Assembly: GCF_020497125.1 (NCBI RefSeq) | Contig: NC_059072.1 | Location: forward strand, 72,299,697-72,363,696 | Length of the DNA stretch: 64,000 nucleotides | Source: Mauremys mutica | Lineage: Eukaryota > Chordata > Testudines > Geoemydidae | Direction: 5' to 3' | Part shown: piece by piece, positions 11,989-25,669 of the stretch | Layout: each line of letters begins with the position of its first letter | How positions within the stretch are numbered: the first letter of the stretch is position 1 | Program-made: the position numbers and the translations under genes | The notes under the pieces: model-generated | The model's input: the letters and a program-made list of their open reading frames with translations, nothing else | Databases searched by the model: none | What the model was told of the DNA's origin: nothing

Positions 11989-12669
11989 GGCTTTGGGTAT
12001 ACTCAAGAATATCCCTGACGTAACAACCACTGAAGTCCAGTAATTGGTGTGCTACACTGATGGTGACTCATAATGGCACATCTAAACTGCATACTCCTTT
12101 CAGTGGTGTGTAGAGTACACACCTGGCTAGCCCCCCCTAGGATGGGTATAATATAGCAGTGTAGATGGTGAGGCATTACTTAGGCACGTAAAGAAACTGC
12201 TGAACCCTGTGGATATGTACCCTACTATGTACCTTATATAGCACTCAGCTTGCCAAGCAGTGCCTCCTGTCTACATTGCTATTTTTAGCAGTGTAGTTTC
12301 CTGCTGCCTTCCCACTGCTGGAGTCTTTCCCTCTGCAGAGAAGACTCTTGCAACAGGGAGCTCCTGGAACTCAAAGTCTCAATGCCCAAAGGCTCCGGCA
12401 GCTCCCTGCAGCAGAAATCTTTCCCTGTGGTGGGGAAAGGCTCTGGCACCTCCCTACTGCAAGGGCCCTTCCCTGCAGCAGGGAAAGTGTCCAGTGCAGA
12501 GGGAGGCTCCCTGCTGCCGAGCCTTTTCCTATATCTCCCACCTGCTAGAGCCTTTCACTGCCACATGTAGCTATACAAAACAGTGTGGACGCAACCTGCT
12601 TTTCACTATAATGAGTAGCTACATGTACCTTACACACTGCCACAAGAGTTGTGCAATGTAGCCATAGCC
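11989..12669. mobile_element. Harbinger-like MITE (tentative)
   Basis: Begins GGCTTTGGGTATACT after a TTA and ends with the inverse of GGCTATGGCTACATT, giving partial terminal inverted repeats of the type seen in turtle Harbinger-like MITEs. The duplication on the right is not preserved (AAG). The interior has CAGTGTAG words and a minisatellite. No transposase. Boundaries are tentative. Confidence 0.45.
12290..12565. repeat. Minisatellite inside the MITE
   Basis: Degenerate repeats around CTTTCCCTGC, GGGGAAAGGCTC and GGCAGCTCCCTGC alternate in direct and inverted orientation (for example CCCTTCCCTGCAGCAGGGAAAG-type hairpins near 12468-12489). The overlapping frames of 62-133 codons here follow from this composition. 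Confidence 0.6.
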
Positions 12670-15600
12670 AAGTGTACACAAGGAAATGCAGAGGTTTGCA
12701 TCTATTAAGTTAATGAGGGTTCACCCTTATTTATAATCAGGTAAACCCCAATTAGCTCAATCAATGCAAACCCTGTTTTCAGATTTTTCTCTTTTACTCC
12801 TCCTGCCTCTACCCTCTCATCATCACTTGTTCAAGAAAATGATTGTAATTATTGGGGCTGCTCAGTGCTGGAGTACACCAAACCACTAAGGTGCTAGTCA
12901 GGTGTACAGTGCCTCAGAGGCAAGCACTGTAGGTGCTTCAGCAGTCAGTGGCTATTCAAGTAAATAGGAGCTTGCAGGTTTCCAGGCCATGCTCAGTTAG
13001 TGTGTCTCATTGGGCACTGTACTGGCTCCCTGCCCAGCTGCTTCGGCTCTCTCCAGAAACCCCATGCAGACCTGCACCCAACTGTAATATCCAGCACTCA
13101 CAGCTTGTTCCCCACACAGCTCTGAGTTCAGTTCCTAGGGATTCTGCTCTGCTTCCAGCTTCCCCGCAGAGCCTGGCTTGCCATACAACAGCTGCCTCCC
13201 AATTCCCAAAAGACCCCGGCCATCTCCTGGTTCAGGTCCGTTCCCCCTGGCCAAGGACAAAGGGAAGTGGGAGAAGGGCTGAGGGGTGTTGCAGTCTCCT
13301 TCTTAGCAGATCCATAACATGATGGGTGGCTCTTCAGGCTTTGTTATTTAGGGAATGCTTTTGAGGAAAGGGTTTGGCATCTTATTCTGAAAATGGACAA
13401 GTAGGCCTCATTCTGATCTCTTGAAGTAATTTGCCCTACAGTTGGGGCATCTCTACTGAGAACATTTTCTCCAGCTCCCAAGAGTTTCAATAGTAAAAAT
13501 ATAGTGGAAGAAGAGAGTGATTTCAGTAAGTTGACTTTGGCCTTTAAGACCATGGATTTACTGGCTGGGTTCTCCTACATATCTTTACAGAATATCCAGC
13601 ATTTCTCAATGAGTTGGAGAACTCCTCTGGGACAAATTCAAACATGATTGGAGGAACAGACATGTCTCAGTCTTGAGAACAGTTGGTTCAGTCACATAAT
13701 CTTTAAAAAAACCTCTCCACTATGGAAATCTGTGACAGCATTTATAGGAAAATTATCTCCTGGACTCACAAAGTAGTCAAAATTCTTCTACAGAAAATTG
13801 AATCTCTGGTTATTGATTTTCCAGCTGAGAAAATTTCAAGGGGAATAAGTTACTTTGAAATAAAGTTACAAGCTTTGCCTTGGCTTCAGTGCTCTTTTGT
13901 GAAAAAAATTACTTGAGAGTTCTAAATCAGCTTCCCTAGTGATATATTAGGCTTCACGCACTCTCTAGGATGATGACCTAGTTGAGATGTTTGGCCTACT
14001 TCAGAAACAGAACTATAATAATTGTGATAGAGGTTTTTTAAGTCTAAATGGTCTATCTGGCTGTTGACATCTAGTGGTTATGTTACAGATGGTAAGGATT
14101 GATCTATCTGGCTTTTATTAGAATTCCTTGGGATGTACTATTGGATGCTGAAAACTTTCTCTAAAAACAAACTTTCTTCCTTCCATTTAAAAAAAATAAC
14201 CGTTCATTGTATTATAATGTGCACAGTCAATGCTGTATACTGAAAAAGTGCAGGCACTTTTGATCATGGATAACTTTAATCACATTTAAGGAAGTGAACA
14301 TCTTTTAACAATCTCATTCTGTTCGGACATTATCTAATACTGAAATTGTTCATCAAAGTTTAGAGCTTGACACTATGTGCCTTCAGCAACTACTTTGGGT
14401 CCATTCCAACACTGTGTTAAGGTTGCATTAGAAAACCTTCAAATGCAGGCTGCTTTTGACTGACACTGTTGGGGTCAAGCTACTCTAAGTTGCTTCTACT
14501 GAACTGGAGACTCGTTAACAGGACATTGGGGGAAAATAACCAAGTGAGCCCTAAAAATCTAACGTGTCTTGCCAGCGTCAAAATCTCACTGTTGTTTGGC
14601 ACAGACAACAAAATAAAAGTTATTTAAATTGTAACTGAATCCCATTTCTAGATAAAGAAAATCCCAGGTCAGTTCCTCCTAGGTCCCCATTGTAGAAAAA
14701 CTTGCTCTTGGATTACCACAGTAGGGCTACATTTTTCTATCTTTTCTTTACTTTCACCTTCTTCGAGGAATGATGGCTTTTTATACAGTGATGTACTGGC
14801 AGTGTATGTGCTCTACTTTTTGTGCTGCTGCTAGTGTGCCTCTTCTTCGGTGAGTCCATTAATCATTCTTGATGAGTTTTACTGTGTACCTGCCACACAC
14901 TGTGTTTCTAATGACATTTTTACCACTAATGTTGATGTGTGTTTTCGTTCTTAAACCAGTTTTATATTTTACAGTATTATTATTATTGTCTTGTTTTTGA
15001 AGCAGGTATTGGTGCAAAGTCAGCAGGGTGAAAACTAGTGGAGGATGGGTCCTGGAGTGGCCTATGAACCTTTGAGATGGGTTTTAAAAAACAGCAGCCA
15101 GCATGATGAAGGTGTTACTTGTATGGATAGCTGCTGTTCATAGCTCTGATGGAAGCGAGAAAGGGCTATAGTAGGCAGCATAGTAAGTAATATAGACCCA
15201 CTGTGAGTCAGCTTAGATGGTTAAGTATCTTGTCAGACATTTCTGATAGCGTGAGCACGGCCACTCTCCAAGCCCTTTGCAATTCTTATGAATTCCATGA
15301 AGAAAAAAAAATACTTTTTGCAGAGTAAAGTGAACAAATACCAATTTGCACATACATACTCTAGTGTACATAATGGGTGTGGTTTGGACATAACAAGATT
15401 CATGGCCTTGCATACTCTGTCTGATGTCTCTGTTTGTGTTTAGTGAACTGACACATGTTGGGTTTGGAAGAGTTTCATGCCAGCTAGAGGACATTCTAAA
15501 GGAGGGTGGCTCATCTGGTTGGTCACAAACTAAAAGTTGGTTATAGGGGGCACCTCTTGGATCATCCCCCTCCCCCACCCATGCACACCAGCTCAGAAAG

Positions 15601-15727
15601 GGGCAAAATCTCTAGGCTGCTAGGACCACAGAGAGACCCTGGGGAAAAGAGGGAAGGAGTAGCTTGTTCCATGCCTGTTGCTGTGGCTGCAGCATGTTGT
15701 TTTTCTCCACACCCACCATCATCTGAT
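12670..15727. other. No gene seen
   Basis: A GC-richer stretch at about 12,940-13,320 has a 129-codon frame with no recognisable domain. The rest is AT-rich unique sequence. Confidence 0.55.
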
Positions 15728-15823
15728 TTAGTTGGTGTTGGTCCATACACCAACTTTGAGCAGCGGGTTGGACTGGTTGACCTCCTGAGGTCTCTTCCAA
15801 CCCTGATCTTCTGTGATTCTATG
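15728..15823 (+). mobile_element. CR1 3' tail
   Basis: GTTGGACTGGTTGACCTCCT followed by AGGTCTCTTCCAACCC and GTGATTCTATGA is the diagnostic 3' end of a CR1 LINE, closely like 51570-51660. Only about 95 bp survive, so it is a severely 5'-truncated copy. Confidence 0.85.
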
Positions 15824-17689
15824 ATCTCCATCTTCTCCAATCCCTTATGCAGCTGCTAAATCTTTGTCTTCCTCCTATCTGCAAGGTGCTCAGCTGAAGA
15901 GCAGAGGAAGCAGTGCTTCAAAGAGTTGTGGCACCAAACTTTTTTGTTTTCTTATGTACACTCCTGATTTTCTAACCCCAAAGAATTTGTAAATGGCATG
16001 TACTGTAAACATTGAAAATGTATAGTATAGTGACCATGAGATTTCTCAATGACTATATTGTTTAATGCTAAGGAATAGAATACCACAACACTAGACATGT
16101 CAGCAGCATTTTTAATGACTCATTTTTTTAAATCAATACCTGAGACTTCTTTCCACTACCCAACGATTGCCATGCTTTACAAAGAGATAATAGTAAATGT
16201 CATGTCTAGAAAAAGCAAGTGCTTTGCTGCTGCAAATCAATGGGAAGCATTATTCTGCTAAGTGTGACAGATATAAGTGACACAAATGCCATCTTCTCCA
16301 GAAATTTCTATTACAATATCTGATCCAAAAATGGATGCCGGGGAGTGCTGCATACAGCCTTGGTCACTGTGGATTCTGTCTGGCAGCAGAAATGCTTGCA
16401 GGAACTGAATTTGATTGGAGTAAAAATGTACATTGTGTCCTGCTTGTTGTTGGTACAGTGATTTTTTGGGGAGGGGGCATCACAGAGCCATTTCCTTAGG
16501 AAAGTGAATTCCTGCCATATTTGAACAGTCTTGCTTTCCTCTTTAATCATCTTAGACATTCAGGTTTAGAAATAAAATAGCTCAGATCCTCTCATATGTC
16601 TAGCATAATTCTAAACCCCTCAGAATCATAGCAAGGGATTTTCTTTATGGACAGATGGAGTTTACCTCCAAGGAGAGAGAATCACCAAGGATGGGATTCT
16701 TTGTCTTTCTGCTGTCTTCTAATCTCTGCAAAGATGACAGTCTTTGTGGCTAGTCTGCAATGTTCTTCTGGGAAGTAGGTGGGAGTAAGAGTCTGTACAT
16801 TTAACAGCCAGATGCACAAATGTCTGGCTTGATCAAAACTGCAGTCTGGCACTAGCCCTGCCACTGAAGTAAATGGAAGAGCCAGACTGTCACCTACTAA
16901 TCTCAGTGACAAGCCTTCATTACATCAATGCCAGAGCAGGTGAAGGATGACTAATGGCAGGGTCTAAACTAAAGTATGTTAAATTCATCTCATACCCTGA
17001 AAGTCAGGACATTTGAATGTTAAAGTTGCACTCCCAACCTTAACTTTACTGCCTTGCACTTTATGCAATGGTCTATAATAAGGATGGGGAATATATGTGT
17101 CTAGAGTCCTGATCCAAAGCCCATTGAAGCCTTATGAACAGTTACTCCCTTGTATAGGCATGTTCCATTGGCCACAACTGTTCCCTATGCTAGGCACGCA
17201 AAGGTACAGACTCGCAGGTCCAGCCCCTCAAAGGTATTGAGGCTACCATTTAGGCACCACTGAGATTTTCAGAAAGTGCTGCTTAGTTGCCATGTAACCT
17301 TATAGATGCCCAAGTCCCTGTGGGTCAGCATTGGCAAAGTCTTGCTGCCACCCGAAAGCCAATGAGCTGCTCAGAGCAATAGCTCAAACCAAAGCCCCAG
17401 TGGCCTCAAAGCCAGATTCTCAAATTGGGAAGCAGGGGGCTGATCCTGCAGGCATGCTCTGGGCATGCCGAACATCTGATACCTATCAGCCACAGCAGGA
17501 GGGCCAGATGCAGGCCACTTGTGGATGTGATGGTGGCGGAGTACCTGATAAAAATAGCAGGGGACACAGGATGGTGTAGGGTATGTATGGGAGCAGTATC
17601 AAGTGTGAGCAGGAGACACACAGAAAGACAGACTGTTTCAGCCGAAAAGGCATGGGCTACCTAGGCAGCTGGCCTGGTTTAGGTATCCA
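15824..17689. other. No gene seen
   Basis: Unique sequence with weak palindromic-family traces near 16860 (CCACTGAAGTAAATGG) and at 17226-17320. Confidence 0.6.
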
Positions 17690-17939
17690 ACATCTTGTCT
17701 ACACATTGATTTACTGTGGAGGGTGTGAATCTCCAGCACACCAGCTTGCGGACACAGCTGCAGTGCAGTGCAAGTCCTGCAGTGCTGCTCGGTAGTTAAT
17801 TGGGCCAGTCACTGTACTGTTAAGCCACACTCCAGGACTTTCTCTATGCTGTAGCAGTGTGCACACGGTGAGTTACTGCATGGCAAATTGGTGCACTGTC
17901 CTGACTTGCCACGCAACAGCTTGCCATGTAGACAAACCC
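17690..17939. mobile_element. MITE with Harbinger-like termini
   Basis: The right end GCCATGTAGACAAACCC followed by TAA is the inverse of the GGGTTTGTCTACA type terminus. The left end CATCTTGTCTACACA is a decayed counterpart. The interior holds CTGCAGTGC words typical of such MITEs. The left duplication is not recognisable. Confidence 0.55.
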
Positions 17940-18113
17940 TAACTTCAGGAAGGGGTTTGCAACTGAAGATTGTGAGTGGAGGGAGGGGCCTATCTCTGGC
18001 TTATCAGACAGCACACCAGCTTATTCAGTTAGGTGCCTAAGCACCTCTCGTCTCTCCACCAGTTCATTTCTAGCCAGCTTAGGCAGCTCCCTGCTCAGCT
18101 TGCTGGTTTCTAA

Positions 18114-18409
18114 GGGCTAGTCTACACTTACCTGCTGGGTCGACGCAGTGAGTTCGACTTCTCGGAGTTCGAACTATCGCGTCTAATCTAGACGCGATAG
18201 TTCGAACTCCCCGCGCGCTCCGGTCGACTCCGGTACTCCACCACTGCAAAAGGCGGTGGCGGAGTCGACCTTGGAGCAGCGGACTTCGATCCCGCGGCGT
18301 CTGGACGGGTAAGTAGTTCGAACTAGGGTACTTCGAGTTCAGCTACGCTTTTCACGTAGCTGAACTTGCGTACCCTAGTTCGACCCCCGCCCTTAGTGTA
18401 GACCTGCCC
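18114..18409. mobile_element. Harbinger-type MITE with nested hairpins
   Basis: A 296-bp element. Left end GGGCTAGTCTACACT, right end AGTGTAGACCTGCCC, so the terminal repeats are inverted with few mismatches. Flanks are TAA (18111-18113) and TTA (18410-18412), close to the TWA target of PIF/Harbinger. Inside are a perfect 22-bp-arm hairpin (18164-18210) and a second hairpin with AGTTCAGCTACG arms near 18330-18375. Many CpGs survive. Probably mobilised by a Harbinger transposase such as the relict at 38240-40991. Confidence 0.8.
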
Positions 18410-18417
18410 TTAGGATC

Positions 18418-18565
18418 TGTTAGGTGTCCAACTCTCCCCTCGCATTGCATGGGGAGCCTGGACGCCTGACTGGGGGCTGGGGATTCCACCTGCCTATGGG
18501 TTCAGTGTTGCAACACTGAGGAAGCAACGCCTAGATACCTTTTAGGATCTGGGCCTCAGCACCTT
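18418..18565. repeat. Palindromic-family copy
   Basis: GTTAGGTGTCCAACTCTCCC pairs with GGGGAGCCTGGACGCCTGAC around 18445. Outside it a TTTTAGGATCTGGGCCT word matches the outer arm of other copies. Confidence 0.5.
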
Positions 18566-21307
18566 GCAGCAATCCTGGTCTACCTGGATGGCTGTTGCTT
18601 ATTGGTCAAGCTTGCCTCTTTGGCTCACACTGTGCCAGCTCCTCTTCACCCACTTCCTTCACACTGCTCAGCATGCTGCCCTTATAGAGTCACCCCACCC
18701 GAGCCTTTCCTAGGCTTCTCCTACTGCCCAGCTGCCAGACCCTTATGCCGCATTCCTGACCCACTTCTTTTCTATGCCTGCCCACCCATTCATCCTGAGT
18801 TTGCTCTTTCACCACTGATCATTCCGAAGTGTCATGGTTGGGTGAAGGGGTTGATGTCTGAAAATTAGTACAATAGAATAACACAAAATAATACGCACAT
18901 TCAGAAGGGTTGGAGGGGGACTATATTTGCTGGGAACATTGGAACTTCCCAACTTTTGTTCACTTAAAAATGTAAATGGCAACATTGTGTAACTGTAGCT
19001 TTTGCATTTAATTTTATTCTTACAAAGGCCTGAAATGGAATGCTCTAAGTGAACCCCACTGAGCCTTGGGGACATTCAGATTTTGAATCCAAATGTCTCT
19101 GCCGCCTTCAATAATGGCTTGAACTGTGACACGGAATCCAAAAGCCCCCAAACATAGGGGAAGCTTGGCTTGACATTTGATGAGAACCCCGGGAGCCAGC
19201 TTTCCATTTATACTATTAGACCCAATGTTATTAGGTTTTAAATTTGGAGCTGTTAACAGACTTTTCTGCCTTCTTTTTCTGCTTTTTGAAGACAGCTTCT
19301 GTTTCACTGCAGCTGAAAGATAATAAGGACCCCAGGCAATGCAGCTCTTGCTGACCTATTTCTTTAAGTGTAGAATTGGCAACAATTCGGGTTCTGGGAT
19401 TGGAAAACATTCTTTTAAAAAAATCTTCTGAAAGATCAGACTGTTCCACATACAGTGTGTTTTGCATATTTGTCTGCTCACAGACTAATTCTATTGACAT
19501 GGTTTGTGCCTGTAGGAACCAAAAGCACTTAGCAGGGTGGGTTGGTGTCTGTCATGAACATAGTGATATGTAAAGTGGGATTTGGGAACACATTAAATGG
19601 TTGAATATATAGACTCTTTAGGTGGAACGACCATAATTGCATGATCACCTTCCAGCTCTGAAAAATGTTCTTGCTGTGTGTTCCCCAATGTATGCTACCC
19701 ATAATTAGTGGGGCAATTTCATTTACTGTGACCTTGCATCAGGAGAGGTATTGGATCTCTTGCTTGACCTAATAGAGCTCATTTAATCTGACCTCATGCT
19801 ATAAATGTTACCAGGCTTCCTCTCTGACCTATGAGGATTCAGCATTGCCATAATTCCATAAAACTACAGGCCAAAACCTGGCCTCTGATAAGGCTTGTTT
19901 GCATTGGCAAAGCAACTAAACCCAGATATAATTGCTCTGATATAACTGCCCTAGTGTGAAGAATCCCCCAACTCCTCTATGCTATCCTGTTCTTGCCTGG
20001 CACAGAGGGCATGTAGAGGATGGGAAAAGGCATGGCAGGAGTGTACTGCCCTTTGCCAATCCCTCGCCATCAGAATAGTCCCTTAAGGCTATGTACAAGC
20101 CAGCAGTGGTTAGAGCATCCCTGAGTGTACTCCATCTACAGAGACCAACCCACCCCCTAGTAGCAGTGGGAATTGGACGAGTGCAAATCTGGCTTTGAGA
20201 TACTTCTTTGCCTCTTCTCAGAGGCACTTAAGCGGGACTCTGGCACAGCTGAGAATCTAGGCTTGTGTTTGCAAAGGCGCTATTGTACTCCATTTCAATG
20301 TGACTAAACACCACTAGTTCCTTCAAGACCTATTATGCAAAAGCATCCCAATGTCATGTGTCCAACAGAAGTGCTCCTGCACTTTAAATGTATTGTTGAG
20401 TAGTTTACTCCAGCTAGTGCACCGCACAGATATTTAGGGTATGAACACTGCAATTGCCCTTCCACCTTCCACCACAAACTGAGTGTAAATTCCTCAAAAA
20501 ATGGTTGCAACTCAGCTCCCTGTCTCTTGTTGATTCAGGCCCCGAATGAGCCAAGTACGGAAGCATGTGCCTACATTTAAGCACCTGAATAGTCCCATTG
20601 ATGTCAGTGGTACCTCCTGTGTGTTAAAAGTTGGGCCTGTGCTCTGCTGCCTTGCTGAATCAGTGTCCCACTGAAATTCTCACAGATGACGTCTGGCAGA
20701 CCAGACATGTCTTAGATATAACATGCGACAGCATGGTGATCCTGCAGTGGGAATGCTACAGACACACATAGGAAAATAGCTAATTATGGCCTAGGCAACA
20801 AAATATAAGCAGCCACTATGGTTCAACTTGTATTATTTGGCATGTATTCTTCACACTAAAACATGGATGGCAATTGCACAAAATCACTGTGTCACCAGAG
20901 TAAAAATACTGGTGCTTCTCTGAAAGGATAAATAAGATTAGGAACCATCAGTGCTATAATTCCATTCAGACGTGTTAGTTTCTGTGATGTGTGCATGGCT
21001 CTGAGCACTGCCCTTTGAAGAGCTTTTCTTTGTCAGCAAGTCCTGTCATGTTCTTGGAAACCCTATTAAGATTTCTGGGAAACCCAAGAAATGTATTTAC
21101 TTAGAGCAGAACAATACAGAGGCTTATTATAGCAAAATAGTTCCCATGCTATGGCATCCAAGATTGGGCCACAAGATTATAATTGGGTTAAAATCAGGAG
21201 ATAAATGATCATACTGAGGGGGAAATGATTCAGTTCCGTTTGTTAAAATAAAATAACTAGTGTACTAAATACAGGCAGGGAAATGTTCAGTGTTTACTGG
21301 ATAAGTC
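18566..21307. other. No gene seen
   Basis: Two overlapping minus-strand frames at 19020-19500 (95 and 89 codons) lack recognisable domains. The other frames are short. One palindromic-type core lies near 20597. Confidence 0.55.
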
Positions 21308-21936
21308 TGCCAGATGGTAGGCGCGCCCTTTCAGAGATTTGGGCTCTGCCCCACATCCAGTCTCAGGTGATGGGTTTGGGTCAAGTGACCAGGTAGAACA
21401 AGGGAAGGAGTTCCCTATAAGACAGAGCAAGCTCCCTCAGAGAAAGCAAGACCAGGGGCTAGGGCAGGGCTCAGAACTCCGGGGAGCTGAGAGAGTTAGG
21501 GCATGAAGCTCTGATGCAAGGGTATCTGGCGATCCAGGGTCAGAGAGGCCCAGAGAAGAGATTCCCTGCACCAGCCAGAGGGAAAGGAAGCAGAAGCCTT
21601 AGTGGGAGGTATAGTGTTGAGAGGCAAGAGGCTTGAGGAAACACTAGGCAGCAAGACCTTGGAAAAAAAACTGTTGAGCTCAGTACGGAGCTGTAGAAGC
21701 TATAGAAGTGGCGGAGCGGGCCCTTGTTTTGGTTTAAGATGACATTTGAACTATGATAGCTTAATAAGCCAGATTCCAAGAAGGGGTGTTCATTGACTTG
21801 CAAGCAATGGGGGGTGAATTTATTGGGAAGCCCCAAAAGGTGAGACAGAAGGGTCCAGCCTCAGAGTGGGTAAAATCTTGTTAGTCTTACCTAAAATTAT
21901 AATCAGAATAGCCTTGTAACGCTCTCCTCTGTTACA
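21308..21936. mobile_element. LTR-like block (tentative)
   Basis: About 630 bp richer in G and A than its flanks. A TATA-like CCCTATAAGACAG near 21413 is followed 350 bp later by a polyadenylation-like TTAATAAGCC near 21762. That order resembles a retroelement LTR. The block starts TG and ends CA, but I could not find a target duplication or an internal coding region, so solo-LTR status is inference. Confidence 0.35.
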
Positions 21937-24900
21937 CAAATGGATGATTCCTGTATGATTGTGTAGGGTAATGCAAAGTCATTCTCATAGATGGAAATTA
22001 GAATGCAGGACCAAAAATTGCATAGCACATATATGTAATGACATTTGAAGCCATCCATTGAGTGTCTTGGGAATATATTCATTGTTAAAGCAGATTAATT
22101 ATATAACCCCCTTAAATCCACTAGGGATTTAGTCATAAGTGTTTGCCAGATGTTGCATCTCTCTGGGACCGGATTCTAGTTTATTTGTTGTAATCTGCTT
22201 CTTTTCTTGTGATGCTTCTCAGCTGCTGCATCATACTACACAGGCTCCATGTTGGTTTTACATACAGTATATTCTATCATTAGAAAAAGCACTTCAATGG
22301 CTCTTAATGTGGGAGCCCAATAATCGCTTGTTCGGTTTTACCCCACAGGCCACTCTGAGACTGAGAGTAAGTACACAGTAATTTCTGAGTTTGCCAAACT
22401 CAATTTAATATTTATAGCCTGTGCAGTACAATACTGTATTTAACAGGAGAGAAAAATGAAGATCTGAATTATGCTAATACAGTGTGCCCTCCCTTCAGTA
22501 TTCTTTTTCACTATAAACAGAATTTCTATTTTGACTGGAACAGATGAATTTGCCCATCATCAATTCAAACCAAAATCTGAAGAAGAGTCTGAGCCTTAAA
22601 AATAACTGGATCTATTCACTTCCCCTTCTATGGACAATGATAAGCTATTTTCAATTTACTATTATAGCCACATAAACAATGGAAGGTTCAGGGAGACAGA
22701 AGGGCCTGAGTCCACCAAGTATTACTCGCTAATGGCATGTGGGTATGCCCACCTGATGCTAATGCATGACTTGCTTCCATAATTTAATATTCCAGAAAAA
22801 GCTGAAATAAAGACGATCCCTGGGAATATACCATGGAGGGATAGATTCATCTGCTACTTCATATCTGGCAACCAGTTAACCCTGAGCACATGAGCAAGAA
22901 TCCAATTTGTTTATAATCTAAAACTCTGAGTAGTTCAAATTGTATCTGTTCATTTGACTCCTTGATTATTTGCCATTTTTATGTGTGAGGTATAAAAGGA
23001 AGATTCTGAGTAGCCAGCAAGCTATCCAATGCAATAATAGGAGCCAAGCCGTCCTTCACTTCACCTGAATGTAATAAATAAACTAAATAAATGTATAGCT
23101 TTCACAGCATGTGGATATCCTGGTACAGTATAACCTCATCCCCTGCCCCATGTAATTGCTACCTTAACTCTTCAAGAGTTATAACATGTGAGACACATTT
23201 TGTGTGTAGTGCTATAGCATTCAGGGATGAAGGAGGCTAATATATTCTGAAAACGTATAGTATTCACTGACACTACTACAAGTACTGTTCCAGATTAGCA
23301 GACTCTAATCCTCATGTACAGTAGTCTATTGCATGATTTTAAAGAACTATGATACACATTAATTAAACATACTGTCCTGGATATGCAACAACACACTGCT
23401 GAATCTTGTTTGGCCAGCTAGTTGTTTCATATTCCAATTTACTTCTGATGCTTTGCCCTCAGTAACAGTCTTTTCCAAAAGGACTAATAAAACCTGTCAC
23501 CTTAAAAATGAACAAAATACATTTGAAAACAGCAGGGTGTTCTCAGGGTAACCAAAGTACTACGATGATATAATCCAATTCCCAAAGCACATGATCCATA
23601 ATGACAGGGAACAACTGTTCATGTTGTCATGGCAACAGGAAATCTTAGGTTTAAATGTGTGTAGGGTTGCATATTCATAATTTAAAAAGATGATCCTGAG
23701 ATGCAGATAGTGCTTACATTGCAGCTACAGCACCTAAAGCCAGTAAAAAATTGCTGGCATATTTTTTTTAGCCTGCGCACCTTTTATTATTACTATTTGA
23801 AATGCCATTCTTGTTCTTAAAAGGGTTTGTCTACCTTTCTTTTTATAATGTTCCTTTTAATCTGGTTTTATGCTATTTTCTAACCCACACGCACCTTTTC
23901 GGTACATGACTGGGGACTTTTGTTCATCTATTTTGGAATATCAGATTATTGGCAGTTATTTTTAAATGAAGTCTGCTTTTATCTTTCTTAAGGCTTGATT
24001 GATTTTGAACTTCTCTGCGTACTGTTATCTGGAAGTGTAAGAGTTAATAAACTAGGTGTTGTAATCCAAGAAACCAAAGCAATAGCATATCATTGCTATC
24101 TGGCTGGTTCAGCAGTATCTTTACGTTGTGAAAGAACCTCTGTAAACAATAATAGAAAGCAATAATCAATCGTCATGGTTGTCGCCTAGTGAAATGTCCT
24201 TGATGTCCTGAGTACTGTAGCACTACGCTGATAGCTGTATTATTTTCTGAAGCCAGGCAGTTGGATTCACATAAAGGAGGGCAAAAGAAAGACTTTTATA
24301 TTTTTCTCTGCCAAAAGTTAACCCCTTGGTGATGGAAATTGGGATTTCCCAAAGTACCTTATTAATGGTAAATTCAATCAGCCTGATATTAGTAACTCTG
24401 AACCAAACAGCACCAAAAAGTTAATAATATGCAGACTATAGTATAGGTAACATATTGGGTGAAATCCTGCCTCTACTGAAGTTAATGGCAAAATTCTCAT
24501 TGTCTTCAGTCGGGACAAGGATTTTAAAATAAGAAAATGTCCTGATCTTAGCTGAATACTGAGTGAAGGAAGGCATACAATAAATCACATAGTGTCCTTT
24601 CTTGATCTAAGACACAAGACTACTCTACCAATCGCACAGCATGAGGGAGTAATCTCTCCATGCTGCCATGTAGGGGCAATGGCTGCATTTCTCTATCTTG
24701 ATAACTTATTTCACTCCTTTGCAATGAATTGTTTAATTGAATTATCACCTGACCTTCGGGATGGTTTTCCAAACCAAGTCTTTGAACCTTACCTATCCTT
24801 TCTGAGATGTTCAGATACCATGGCGATAGTCATGATGCAGGAGCCATGACAAACAGATACATTATTTCTGACCCACATACTGATCTCCCAACAAGTACTC

Positions 24901-25669
24901 ACATAAGAAGGGTTCAGTCTCCTTGCCAACTGGTTTACTAGAGAACTCTGTGCAGTTTTCAATTTTAAAATACTTAAGGATCACTAAAAATAATTCCTGA
25001 AATATTCCAAAATGATTAAAGCAATGATGGGATGGGGGGGAGCAGGCAAGACATAACTCTGTAAGCCATAATAACATCAGTGCATTGAAGAACACTAAAA
25101 TGCTGCAAAAAGGCTCAGTTTGTTTAGCAGTTCACTGTTCTGCATCATATTTAGAACTAAACCCCTAGATTCAACACAGCAGTGTTTGGTGCATCTGGGC
25201 AGACATAGACAGCTGAACACAACCTATCTGGTGCCCTGATCCTGAGGGCCTGCCAGGGAACAAACCAGGCCTTGGCACAAGTTAGAGAATCCTCGGGACT
25301 TCTCTAACTTGCGTGGGCATATAGCAGCTCCCAAGGAGCCACTATGCCAGCCATGATTTCTGGAGTGCATCACATTCCTTCCTGCCACCAAAATGCCCCT
25401 TCACTACCCTGGAACTCAAGAGAGGGTGTGGGGGTGCGTGTGGAGGAGGTAGGTAGCTAATCTATGCCTAATGAGGATTTCCCTGAGGGAATCCTCAGCT
25501 GCTCCCATAAGGCAGATGTAAGCCATATTTGTGCCACTATAGTGGCACAAATGGGACTTTATTAGTAACCAAGAATCTGGCCCTTTCTCTTTCTATAGGG
25601 CAGGGCAGGGAACTTTATAATGATATTGATGGATGCTTGAAATGTAGGTGCTGCCTTCAAACTGTATTT
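21937..25669. other. No gene seen
   Basis: The longest quiet stretch of the left half: AT-rich, unique-looking, with no frame above 85 codons and no repeat that I recognise, except a diverged palindromic core near 24475-24520. Confidence 0.6.

Noticed and set aside
19020..19500. Two overlapping minus-strand frames (95 and 89 codons) as a possible exon pair
   Set aside because: Different frames, no recognised domain, no convincing splice sites. Within chance expectation.
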